64,000 nucleotides of DNA, from positions 9,112,880 to 9,176,879 of the forward strand of contig CM041538.1 in assembly GCA_023238725.1 (NCBI GenBank), written 5' to 3'. Below are positions 35,923 to 48,520 of this stretch, piece after piece; position 1 is the stretch's first letter; every line of letters starts with the position of its first letter. The notes under the pieces were generated by a model. The model was not told the origin of the DNA. It saw nothing but the letters and a program-made list of their open reading frames with translations, and made no database searches. The position numbers and the translations under genes were made by a program. Source of the stretch: Scortum barcoo (lineage: Eukaryota > Chordata > Actinopteri > Centrarchiformes > Terapontidae).

Positions 35923-38900
35923 TAAAATGATCTCATCAAAATACCATCATCAACATCACCAGCCAAAGAGTCATTTTGATCCCTGTGATCCGCAGTCAGT
36001 ATTATCGCTTGTTGTCATCCTTGTCATTATCTTAATTGGAACAATCACCATTATCATCATGAAATGCACTTCACAGTCCCGGTGGCTAATTTCGACTTTG
36101 GCCAGCCACTCAGAAATCAAAAGCCTCGGCCACATAACCACAGCAGACTTATGAGTCCTCTACGCATTTTTCTGTGTATCCATCCCCATAACAACATGTT
36201 ATGCTGTAAGTAAAGCGCACTGCAAATAAAATACTGCTGAACCACAAACTCTACAACACAGTGCTGCACCCCACCCATTGGCAAGTAGGCTCAAAATACT
36301 TTAATTCAAAGTCCTGCGCTGCAGAGGAAAATGGACCACCAAAGTGAGAAGACGCCGCTAGCAATTTAACATTTTAGAAAATATAAGATGAAGCTGAGGA
36401 GCTGCCTCAGGCCAGTTTTGTTTAGTTTAATTAAACATTGTGTCATACCAAAACTTCTTGCACTTTTGAAATGGACATGGGCAATATTTTGAGACACTTA
36501 ACGGTTATTTTGCCAACAGCCATGACTCAAAAACTCTTTTCACATTGGTTTTGTGTGTTTTTGTTCTGGGCAATTACAATCACGTTACAGACACTACTGC
36601 TGTTCTCCTTTGCCCTAAAAGGCTTCCTATGTAGGGTAATCAGATAACAGCTCGACTGCCTATAAATAACATCAAATTAATTTATTTGTAGTCTGTGTCT
36701 CAATCTATCAACAGTTCTGGTTTTAAGCATAAAAAAAGTCGTCCCTCCTCCAAACGTCCTCACATGGCAACTGATGTTGGTCTGATGGTAACTTTGACCT
36801 GACATGTTGTGAGACCCAGGAAAGCCCTCTGTACAGAGAAAAGGACCCGCGATCTTTGTTATTAAGCTATAGGAATCCGGGTCACTGTCCAAATATTTGG
36901 TCAGCCCATGGCTGCAAGCCCATCTCTCCAGGGGATTATGTGTCCAGGCGAGAAACGTTTACTGCACACATATATAGGCTAATTCATGCACTCCCAGATT
37001 CCATAAAGATCACAGAGCAGCTGCATGTGTTTAAATACAGTATGTTGCAGCCTGTGTACAAACAAAAGCCAATCCAGCTCGCAATGCACACAGCGGTGTG
37101 AGGAAGTGGTCACGGAGTGATTATCCCCCCAGCGCTCACGCAGGCCTCATGTACCTGTCTAATGATTCAAGCACGCAGAAGTACAGTACAGTACAGTGCA
37201 CCATCTGTGTACTTCTGCTTTCTTCAGTGTAGTCCAGTACTTTCCACAGGAAACCCTCAGTCACAGAGGTGGAACCCACCCAACCAGAGATGGATGCCCG
37301 ACGTCTCCACAGCTCAACGTCTCCACACGACGATGATTACAAATAAGATTTAGCCACCAGGGCTTTTTGGTTTTAAAAGATTACAGCAAAAAAGAAAATA
37401 GCATTACATTTATGCATGATGAGAAAACTATTAGTCCATTTCTGATCACATGACATCAAAATTGCATCGTAAACTTTATGTGGTCGGGTTCTTAAATAAT
37501 CTGTTATATTGTCAGGTCAGTCTGAAAACATTAGTCCAGCTTCACTAAGACATCCACTCTCAATTTTTTTTGTGTTTGTTTCACTGTTTCCCTTGCTCTG
37601 CTCTGTGACGTGGTACGATGTCCCCCTGAACAGTCCAAGCTAGCAGCCTGACGTGTCTCCAGCTGAGCCAGAATACCGACAGCCCTCCTGGGGTGAGACC
37701 CAGCCTAGTTTTTCACACTGGTTTATTTCTTCCCTTACTCCAACATAAAAAGAAAAAGAGTCTGCAGTCAATGTCAGCATCTATGTTGGTTATTTCTAGG
37801 TTTCCTTGCTGCTTAATGCCATTCTCAACTAAGGTTTTGGGATTTCTATTAAAACTTAATATTACAAAATTCTCATTTCTTTGCAAGGGTGTGTCACAGG
37901 GTTTATAGACATACTGAGTGTCCTATCATAACTACTCAAATAGATATTTTTCACACATCAAGCAGAATGCAGTGAGAAAAATAAGCGCTTGAATCTTACT
38001 TGAAGAGGAAAACAAATAGTTTGAGATTGATTCACATCACATCACATCATGCATTCAGGATTACGTATGTAGGAAAAATACATTACACTTATTTGATAAT
38101 GCATTTTGTTCGAAAGTTGGCTGTGTCATATAATGTGATATTCTGTGTAAATTGTAGAAAACAACATTAATAATCTATGAAAGCTACATGATTTTCCTAT
38201 ATTTGTCATTTCTCTGCTTACTGATTCTTTTAGGTAAATTTAATCTGTGCAAACAGAGTATGTTGTGACGTTTTAAATAAGACTTCAATGCCACGATGTA
38301 GATTTTCAGGAGGTCCAGACCAGGCTTGTAACATTGTTTGTTTAAATCTCTGTAGAAATATAAGTGTGAGGTCTTCCCATTCAGTCCACCAAAACTCTCA
38401 CTCTTTCGTGACTCATTCCCCTCTTTGATGTCTGCCCCCCACTGACAGTGCTATGTGCTGCTTCAACACCAAGAGCATTTGAAAAAAACTCTTTGGTGCA
38501 GAAGTACTAAGACAAAAATTACACCACATTCATGAAGTGTCAGCTCAAACAAATTACAAGGAAATCCCTTCATATGGTGTCGAACCAGGCAGTGAGTTTT
38601 GTTTTGGTGACATTTTGAGGTTCAGGTATGGATAGGAAAATTAATATTTTGTATTAATGTGCACTAAAGCTTAAGCTTTTAACAATATGAAACATTTATC
38701 CCCAATTTGTAAAACACTATTTAAGGTAACCGTGTTGGCTCTGGTAGGCATACCAGTAATAACTATGGAGAAAGAGTTTGACACCAGGGTTATTGGAGGC
38801 TCAAAGCATAAACTAATATGGTCAGACATGAAATCCTGCTTGGAAACAAAGTCAAATTTACCAGAGTTGCTAAAGGCTGAGACGATTGCAGACCCTTCAA

Positions 38901-39686
38901 TGTCATGATTTGTTTTTATTTTAGATACATCCTTCGGGTCATCTGGTTGTCACTCTGTCTCACAGGCCAGACCATGTTCACACTATGGCTAAAAGCAAGT
39001 GGTGATAAACAAATTCCTCTTATCACTAATTTGTATAGCAAACTACTTCGCTCTCATAAAAGCGGTAGCGTGGCACGCAACCCTGTTTCGAAACATCACT
39101 CTGCAAAAACTGCTGCACCCTGAAGACACCAAAACATGTGACAGTGCATGAAAATCACATCCCGGCTGAGGATTACTACAATGATGAGAAACACATGAGA
39201 GACATGAGAGAATTGCTTAACATATGGGAAATAGGAAGTAAGACTACACATATACTGGATACAGACACCGCAAGGGGAGGAGTTCAGGGACTCTGAGAAC
39301 AACTTAGTGAGAGGTTTTTTGAAATAAGGCAACTTTACATGGACAACCTCAAAACTGACAGCAGATAAAACACTACAAGGAGAAAATCAAAAGGACAAGA
39401 CTCTTTGTGTTGAACTGCGAGACAGCGTGGAATGTGTGTGTGTGCATGTGTGTGTGTGTGGTTGCGTGGTTATCCTCTGACCTGTGAGCATGGCTATGGT
39501 TGGTGGTGTGAAGTTTCCTGATGACTTCCTCACTGAAGTCAAAATGAACCCTTCCTCTGGCACAGGGTGAACGCCGGTACATCGCCCCGACACACGCAGG
39601 CACTCATGCACACACTACCCGGCACATACTGTCACATATAACCACAAACACACAAACAGATCAACTAGAGCACACCCACGCCTATC

Positions 39687-39688
<2 letters not shown>

Positions 39689-39729
<41 letters not shown>
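39689..39729. repeat. (CT)n-(CA)n compound microsatellite
   Basis: CT run of about 14 units running straight into CA repeats. A broken (TG)n run lies at about 39430..39461. Confidence 0.95.
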
Positions 39730-40203
39730 GCACCATCATACACATATCTGACAAGTCAGCACCAGCAATGATAACTGCACGGTAGCATGCATACACAACT
39801 CTCAAACACTTGATCGCACACACTGGCCACTTGAAGTGAGAATCATCAAATGAGTTAGTTTCTACAGAACAAGTACCATCACACACACGTTTGCCTAACA
39901 TAAACAGCAATACATCACTCATTCAGGCTACTCAGTCGTACATTTACATGCCTGTTACCTATAAGACCTAAAAAGTTACTCAGCAGATTCTCTTTCAGTC
40001 ATTCCCTCCTCGGCACAAAACAGCAGCAGCACACTGGTATCCAAAACACCTTCTCCACACACTTGATGTCACGTCACACACACAAGCAGCAGTCCATACG
40101 TCACATCACGGAACTCTTTAAGCCCTCGTTCACACTCTGACACTCTCTGAGCTCTCTCTTTGCGGACTCCTCTCTTCGTCATAGGCTACACTTCCTCCCC
40201 ATG

Positions 40204-40250
40204 GTGTGTGTGTGTGTGTGTGTGTGTGTGTGCCTGTGTGTGTGTGTGTG
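40204..40250. repeat. Interrupted (GT)n microsatellite
   Basis: Two GT runs split by CCT. It explains the Cys-Val-rich frame across it. Confidence 0.95.
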
Positions 40251-41833
40251 GTATGCGTGTGTATGGAGCTCTGTTCCCTTCAGCGCAACCCAATAGAGTA
40301 AAGAGGGACATTCAAGTTCTGGAGTGGAGTCACTGGAGTGGAGTCATAATTCATCCATCACTCGCCGCCCTGTCAGCTCTACTTAACGGCGCATCTGTAG
40401 ATGACATGCAGACGCACACCGGCTACACACGCACAACTACAGAAAACAGCACACTGTACATGTATGATGTTGTACTGTGCAAACCTATGATGATTCACGT
40501 GGGTTCATTTTCCATGACTTCGCTCAACAAAATTTTGTCACAAAAGCTTAGAAAAGGAGCAAGATGGGACATTTTACTTAAATTTCCTGTCATTTCTCCA
40601 AGTTCTCAATAAAAAAAATGTCTTTCCCAGTTATTCATGAATGATGTTGTAGACAATGACAGAAGATGTGTTCTGACTGTTTTATTGTTCTGCTTGAAAA
40701 TGTATGTGCAGCGTATGTGAGTTTATTCTGTCGATGGAGTTATATGCATGACACCATAATAAGAAATTAGTGACTCTTTACTGTAGGTCCTTTTATTTAG
40801 CATGATTAAGCAGTATATAAACACTCAATAAATGGTTAATAACATGTTATAATGTTATTATAACATTGGCGTGCAAACAGGCAAATAATTACAAAATAGC
40901 TATAATATTATAAATTATGTTTTCTTTGGATACATTATCATTGCGGATTCATTTATAAATACTTCAAAATATCCTTGAAGCTGGTTATGACTGCAGGACT
41001 GTGTTATAAGTCATTTATCAAATTCAAATTTAGAATACAAAAAGTTAACATTGTTTGTATGCAATCAGAAACTATTACCTTTACTAACATTTATCGAGCA
41101 AAATGCTGTTTTGGTTCACTGTTCATTCAGTCATTGTGCCAACCTGGTCTACCTTAACTGTCAGTGTGTGTCTGCGTGGGAAAGAGGTGGCATCTGGTGC
41201 TCTCATGGGGGGCCAGAGTGCCTGATGATACTGTACGGTACAGTGCAGTACAGTATACTGACAGCCAAGCCCTCGTATATCAACAAATATATTAACATAT
41301 ATTAGCAAATTTGTGATGATTAGCAGCACATACAGCACAGCACATGAGCTGCAGAATCATTAGAGAAGGAAACAAAGAGACAGTAATTAGAAATACATTG
41401 AATTTGATACTACTGTAGGTTGTCTAGATGCAAATGTGCAAGACAAATCTTCTGAATTACCCTCCAGGTTGTCCAGCTTCTCATTGTGCAGAATTTTCAA
41501 ATAAAGAGTGAAAAATGTAACAGTCATTCAAGCAAGTTAAACGCAAATGAAATAGACAACAAAAACATTTATAACTACAGGATGTGTTCATCTATTCATT
41601 CATTCAATTCATCTATTACATAACTACTAAGTGATACAGAGAGAGAAAGTGCCTTGTTGATGTACTTCTCTTAGCGGGAACTTGGTTACCAGTCACCGAT
41701 TTCACCTGCTATTCCAGTTCTGCATGCATTCTGCTTTGCATGTTACGCATGAAAATCAGACCAGTGCTGCATCACTTTCTGTTTGAGCTAAGTTAGTTGG
41801 TGCAATAGGCTTAAACATGTTAAACCTAACAAC

Positions 41834-41965
41834 CTGTGGCAGAAAGTAATTAGAGAGATTAGCTCACTTCATGCCACTTTTTACTTCTACTCCACTGCAC
41901 ACAGAGGTTAATATGGTACATTTTACTCCATTACATATATAGTCACTACTTACTTTTTGGGAATA
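41834..41965 (-). mobile_element. Fragment of the hAT-type element, reverse orientation
   Basis: Contains TTTTTACTTCTACTCCACTG and TACATTTTACTCCATTACAT, the terminal third of the family in reverse orientation. Short and degenerate. Confidence 0.5.
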
Positions 41966-44900
41966 GTTAATCCCTGAGAACTGACAGGTGGCCGTGTTTA
42001 CATTTCTATTACTCTACAGGAAGATTTCAATCTGAAAGAAACATCCGGAAGAAAATGTGACACTGACTGTGTGAGTAAGACTCTTCTATTTCTCATAACT
42101 TCCTTGAAAAGAAATGTCAAAACTCTGCAGGGAAACCTTCCTGACCAACAACTGTAAGAGTTTCTACCTGTCATGACAGGGTGAGTGAGCTTCCTTGTCA
42201 TTTATTTGGAAGTGATTCAGACAGATGACGCATTACCCAAACACATACGGGGAGGAGTGTGATCGCGGAGGCCAAAACTTAATCACTACTACATTCCCAC
42301 ACTGCAGCTCGCCCCACTGCTTCACAATAGATGAGAAATGGGAGAGGCGGAAGATGTGGTAGCCACAGGGCTGTATGTATTCTGACCCACAAAGACAGTG
42401 GCATTCCTCCCTAATGACCTCCTGAGGGTTAACCATGCAAGAAGAAGATATAGAAAGAGCTCCTCCTCGCACTATAGTGGTAAACATCTCTGGTCCAGAC
42501 TCTGAAACCCTGATCGTGGCTGTAAATGTAAGTGCTTAAGGAGACAGAGACAGCTGCTGTATTTAGCAAGCTGAATTGTGAGATAATGTTTTTACCTTGT
42601 GTTGTGTCAGATATTCAAATATCCCACAACCAGAAAAGCTGCATCATCACAGAAAATTATACAAATGTGGGTTATTTTCTTGTTGGTATTTTTAAGATAA
42701 CCATCCAAGTAAGACTAAAAATGTTGGTGTGTGAGGTAAAGGCCCTCTCTATTTAATCTAATTCTGTGGTCTTACATAATTTAGTGGCATCACACTGCGT
42801 CACAGTCAAATCAGGCTAAAATTAGAGAGACCTCTGTTTTGACTTGATCTATAATGCAATACAATAAAGCACAATAAAATAGACTCAAAAATTTCAAGAA
42901 ATAAATTAATAAATAAATTAAGTACAGTATATTTTCTTTTTTACATATACAATTCAAACTGTCACCGTTATTGAGACTTTCTCATACCAGGAAATGGTTG
43001 AATAAATAGTGCACCTCAAACTGTGAAAAAGACTGATCGTGTTCATAAGGCTTTGTGCCATTGTGTGTCATTTTTTTCATCCATTCAAATTAAGCAGATG
43101 TCAAATAAACAGTATGCCAAGACAAGGTGGCATGACAATAAACACAACCATGGCAACATAATAAATACTGCTATATTTAATAACCAATTCTAATTATAGT
43201 GCACAAAGAGGTATGTGTCATTCTGTTGATCGAACCAAACCAGTGACTGAAACTATTCACTCTTGGCCAGGGCACCTGTGCAGACTGCAGTCTTAACGCC
43301 ACATTGAACAAGATCACTTTCTATTCTGGCCTTGTTGGCCCTCTTGTGCTCACAGCCCAAAACAGCTACCACATAGACTTAGTAAAAACTCTCGTTTAAG
43401 TAAAATGAAGCAGGACCCCTCTATGAACATCAGGGGGCACCATTTCATTTCAAAGAAAAAAATAGTTTTTTAGGCCTGCATCCACCAGATGGCAGTGTTT
43501 AACTGTGTGATGTACAGCGGACAGGCCATAAAACTAACATTTGTAGGATGTGGCATGCAAGATGGACTACCAGGTGAGTCAGGGTCTATGGAAAACACTC
43601 TGGCATTACACATAATGTTATTTAATGTTGGATCAGAATGACAAAGACAATGGTTGTGAAGAATTGTAAAACAGCCACAAAGGTACAGTGACAAAAAGAT
43701 AGAGACCCCGACATCCTATACCCATATTTGTAAATTAGGACGATAGGTGGGTGTGCTTTGAATACAAAGTTAGCACGATGCTAGGAAACCAAACACATCT
43801 GAGTAAACCTGTAACTACCTGAAAGCTTGGCTGATGCATTTAACCATGTCTCTTTGATGAATGCTGATGCTTTAATTAGCCCCTTTTATTCATCTGGAAC
43901 CCTGTTTTTGATTTATGTCTGGGTTTATTATTATTTATCGTACAGAAGATAACCTGTGACTGTCATCTGAGCGCAAACACAAACAAAACGAAAGCTTTTT
44001 CACATGCAACACTTTTAACACTTTTTTTTATCTGCAGCTCAAACAGGGTTTCACACGGAAGCAGAGAACCATAATTAAATATTGATCAGGCATCCACTTG
44101 ATGGCTTAAAAGTAGCCTGTCAAATTGTCGTTTGCAGACAGCTCCTCTGGCATGCCCTTCTGATTCAAATCAACATCACGCTGCAGATGAAAAACGAGAC
44201 AAACTTTAGTAAAATGTCTTTTGTCTGTTGTCTCTGTGAAAGACTGGAAATAGAATCTCAGATGCGTTTGACAGAACCTGACAGGCACAACATCACCTTT
44301 GACATGAAAGCTGCATCTCTCATAAAAACACACACGCAATCGCATTAAATCAGGATCAAACAACAGGCATGATCCCTGAAAGCTATTTAAATAGAAAGTC
44401 TGAAAACGGAGAGGCAGAATGAGAGGCAGGCAGAGTTCAGAGGGGCTGACAAAGGAAGCTCGGCAGCGCGAAAGATATGAAGTGATTTACAGGAATCAAA
44501 ATTCTCAGCCTCTGAATTGGCTCATAAATTCCCCAAATCCATGCTGACATTATAATCTCCTCACTTAGTACACTATTAAAATAACAAAAGTCGGGACTCT
44601 GAACTGCAAGTGCAGTGTAGCAAAACTGCTAAATATGACGGCATGGAGAAAAATGATTCTAATCAGCAGCATCGTGCATCGGCCAGATGTCACCGATCCA
44701 CAATGAATATACCTTCTTCATCAGTGCTGTTATTACATTTAGTGTTTCTGCTATAATTTATATTCATTTGGTTATGGAGGGTAGCAACGATGCATGACAG
44801 TGCCCTTTTTCTCAATACATGCCAGGTATCAGATCAGTATTCAGTATTGGCAGATATCATGAGTTCCCCGCTGATAGGAATTTGTGTTTGACCTCAGACT

Positions 44901-46318
44901 ACCATAAAGTGTGAATATCCACCAACAAGACCCACTGTGCAGAACTGACAATTTAAACACCAAATGACACCAACTGCCTTTAACTTTGGTCCAAATTCAG
45001 TCAAGCTTCTATGTCCTCGTGCAAAACGCTACGGCACTCACGAGAAGGGTTCACCACGTGGAAATTTATCTCAAATAACTTAGTGGGTAACAAAAGTTAA
45101 AACCATGTAACTCTTGGACAATGAGTGTGTATTGATGTTGAACTGCGTTACTATTTTTAAACCAACACAAGGACAAACAGACAAACAAAGATAAATCATG
45201 CATCTTACAAGCTCCTCTCTGCTGATTGGTCTCTTATCATTCTTGGACACACTCATACACACAATCTTCAACACAAGTTTTGGTGATCCATTTTGCCGGG
45301 ACACCAAAAAAGTAATTAACAGACACAACTGCTCCCTTCCTGCTCCAGGTCAAGAGTGGCAGGGCATCCCTCAGTTTAAACATTTATCAAATGTAACCTC
45401 CTACTTAATAAAGAGTGCCCTCCACGGATGCGAGTGTGACTTCATGTGGAGTGACACTCGGTGGTGGAGTGTGCCCGAGTAGAGGACCCTGTTTGGGAAA
45501 ACTCTCCAGTCACTTTCAAAGTGTCACTGACAGTGTTTTCAGCCTTCTGATAAACAGCCCTGATATGTTTAAGTGCAGGGGTGTTTGTATTATTGGCAAG
45601 GTCAGCCCTTTCACTGCTCCTTTCAAAAGCACTGCTCCTGAATTCATCTCAGCATCACAGGTTGGGTGATTATTGAGTTACCACGGAAACGGCGAGCAGC
45701 ACAAACGCACACAGACACACAGATCCCCGAGGTCTGACTTTAACACGAGCATCACTCCAAACACTTCATTCATCCAATCTTTCTACTTGACATAAAACTC
45801 ACAGCTTCCAGTGGCCTCCATTCACGGTAACAGATTCGATTTTCATAGATAAAGCGAGAGCTGGAGATGAATGGTTGTCTGTCTTTCTGGTCTTACCACA
45901 ACACGGCTTTCCCTCTCCCCCCCCTACACTGTCTCGTGTATAAATCTAATATGCTTCTCTGAAAAAGAGGGCACTGCAGTCAGTCCCCCTGTGATTAACC
46001 TAATCCCCTGATCGCAGAGTGGCGCTGCTCTCAGTGCCAACACCATACCGTATTTGACGTCAGCAGCACTCATGCTGTGATAACCAGGGGGCACACTCCG
46101 AAAAAATGTGTGAATTTTAAGCGGTGCAGAACGTAACACCACTGCTAAGCATGCACTATTAGCGGGAGCCATAAAAAGCAAGAAGAGGAACCTACAGTGC
46201 AACATAGCGTCACGATGAGAACACTGTATGTGCAACTGTGTGAGTGAACGCTTCAATTTAGTTCAAAGTTTAAAGGCAGCTCGGACTCCATAAAGTAGTG
46301 AAGTAATGCAGTAATGAT

Positions 46319-46776
46319 CAGTGGTGGAAGGAGTATTCAGATCCTTAACTTAAGTAAAAGTATCAACCACTGTAAAAAAAAAAATCCAATACAAAAGCAG
46401 ACTTATTTAAATGTATTATCAACAAGTAGAACAAGTATCAAAAGTACTCATCCTGAGGTAAAATAGTCCCTTCCAGTGTGTTAATTTGGATGTTTTGGAT
46501 TAATATTACTGCTGCATAAAGGTGTGTTGCATTGTTACTGCTGTATATGTTTAAAGTTTAAAGCTCATCTCATCTCATTTCAGTTTATCTGAAAAAAATA
46601 ACATTCAAAATTACCAAATTTAAGATATATGGTTTCACTGGACAAGAACAACATGAAAAAAGATAATCTTACTAAAGCTGTTAGACAATGTAGTGGAGTA
46701 AAAAGTACAAAATTTGCTTCTATTAGTATAAAGTTGCACAGTACTTGAGTAATTGCACTTAGTTATATTCCACTGG
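46319..46776 (+). mobile_element. hAT-type non-autonomous element (best copy)
   Basis: Starts CAGTGGTGGAAGGAGTATTC and ends GTTATATTCCACTGG, so the ends are imperfect inverted repeats (the right end should mirror CAGTGGTGGAA). Inside are many AAGTAAAAGTA and AAAGTACTCA motifs and the TGTAGTGGAGTAAAAAGTAC block. This is a widespread teleost element without coding capacity, usually classed with hAT elements. About 458 bp. Confidence 0.75.
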
Positions 46777-48478
46777 TAATTATTAATGTAACAATGTACT
46801 TTTGCTCTGACATAATTAGCAAAGTTAGAGAATTACGCTTTCAGGGAGAAATATGTGTGCAATGAATAGTTGATTTTATTATTTGAGTAACTTGTCCATC
46901 ACTGGTGGTGACATTGTTTTTCTTTTGTCTGGCTATGAATATGTTTTTATGTCATGTTTCTGCTTAGTTACAGTGCCTGGATTAAATCATCCGCTGCCTC
47001 AGTGACATCTTTGTCTGTACATGTGGCATCTGGTCCTGCTCTGTCAAAACAAATAATCCACTCACACAAAAAGAGCTTGCCTCACTTCCTCAGTGGTCAC
47101 ACTCAATTATTTAGACCAACTACGTATATACTGCAAAGGAAATCACACCATATACGTCACTGCTGTGTTTGAAGGACGCAGCACACTTTATATTATAATC
47201 TATCATCCGTGTTATGAATAGTGCTGTATGTTTTTGCAACGTTTTCTTTTTCCAGCAAGGCCAATCAATGACGTGCATGCATGTCTGTGTTGTGGTGAGC
47301 ATATTTAAGGCTGGGAACATGGTGCATGGTGTTTAGGGTTAGAAGGCTTGATCCTGACATACGGAGAGGGAATCAGGTAACAAGGCCCACATGTGCCAAG
47401 TTCTCTCTCGCAGGCTCCTTCCCCTGCTACTTCTAAACGAAGCACCTTTTTATCTGGTCCATCTCCACCTGTCGGGCCACAGGATCCGTAGGAGTGCAAT
47501 CTGCAAAGTGGTTCAAAACAATGATTCACTTCGGGTTCACGGATCAAGGAGAGTGAACGAGGGGATGTTCACCAAATCACTAAACAAGCAGCTCTGCACA
47601 CACTTCAGCTGTGCAGAACATGCATGGGAGGCTCTGTTTTGAAGTAGCACACAGACTAAGCTTGGAATAGATTTTTGAACAAATGCACATGGTTTTAAAG
47701 TCAAACTGCTCCACTGTATCAATGCAGCGTGTGTGAAACGCTGATTAGCTGCATTGACTTTGTAGTTCAAATACAACTAATCCCGCTTTAGGGTTAGTTA
47801 TAGGTTAATTATCACAAACATGTTAATTCTGATGGATGAGCTTTTACATTATTGTGTAAAATTAGATTGGCTACCACAGAAATCCCCTGAGAGGAAATGC
47901 ATTTCTTGTCGATGAAACCCTGTAATATCACATTTCACTTAGAAAACCTGAGAAGCGGAAACCCACTTACTGTGGAGCTTAGGCTAGCTTACACAATATC
48001 CGGACAAACAGGGCACACTTGAGGTTTGATATGTGGATCCCCATTTGGCACTGTAAACCAGAGTATGGAGAGAAATTGGTGTGATTAAAGTCCAGATGAA
48101 TAGTGGTGAGTCGAAATGGGTGGAAGTGTGGCGAGACGGAGAGACAGGGAGTAGGGAGAGTGAAGACAGAGAAAAATATAAAGGGCAATTTTCTCACCGC
48201 CGCTCTCTTCCCATGCGCTGAGGTGATTTTCTTGCAGCTAGAAATGTTATCAGCAATTTCCAGGTGCGATCTACACAAAGTACACCCCTGAGCTTCCACT
48301 ATAAAGGACTGGGTCTAATGAGAACGACACACAGTGTCCTCACACAGCAATTATGTTGACATGCAAAAGCATACATACAACTATACATTAGCACAGGCTA
48401 AATAGCCTAAATAGCCTAAACTGTCTCCAACAAATTGCATTTATATAAAAGCAAAAGCAAAATAATCTTATTATTATT

Positions 48479-48520
48479 AAATAGTAGTCTTTAGTCAGTA
48501 AATAGTAGTCTTCAGTCAAC
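48479..48520 (+). repeat. Two tandem 21-bp units
   Basis: AAATAGTAGTCTTTAGTCAG followed by AAATAGTAGTCTTCAGTCAA, each unit 21 bp, differing at a few bases. A third partial echo (AAAGTCTAGTATTTTCTGTC) follows. Confidence 0.85.

Noticed and set aside
39689..39729. CRISPR-like or satellite array
   Set aside because: Only dinucleotide repeats with no spacers; the organism is a vertebrate.
45895..46000. Possible alternative pde4b first exon ending in TG before a GTAAGAC donor on the minus strand
   Set aside because: The required frame hits a TAG within about 17 codons upstream with no ATG and no resemblance to known PDE4 N-termini.
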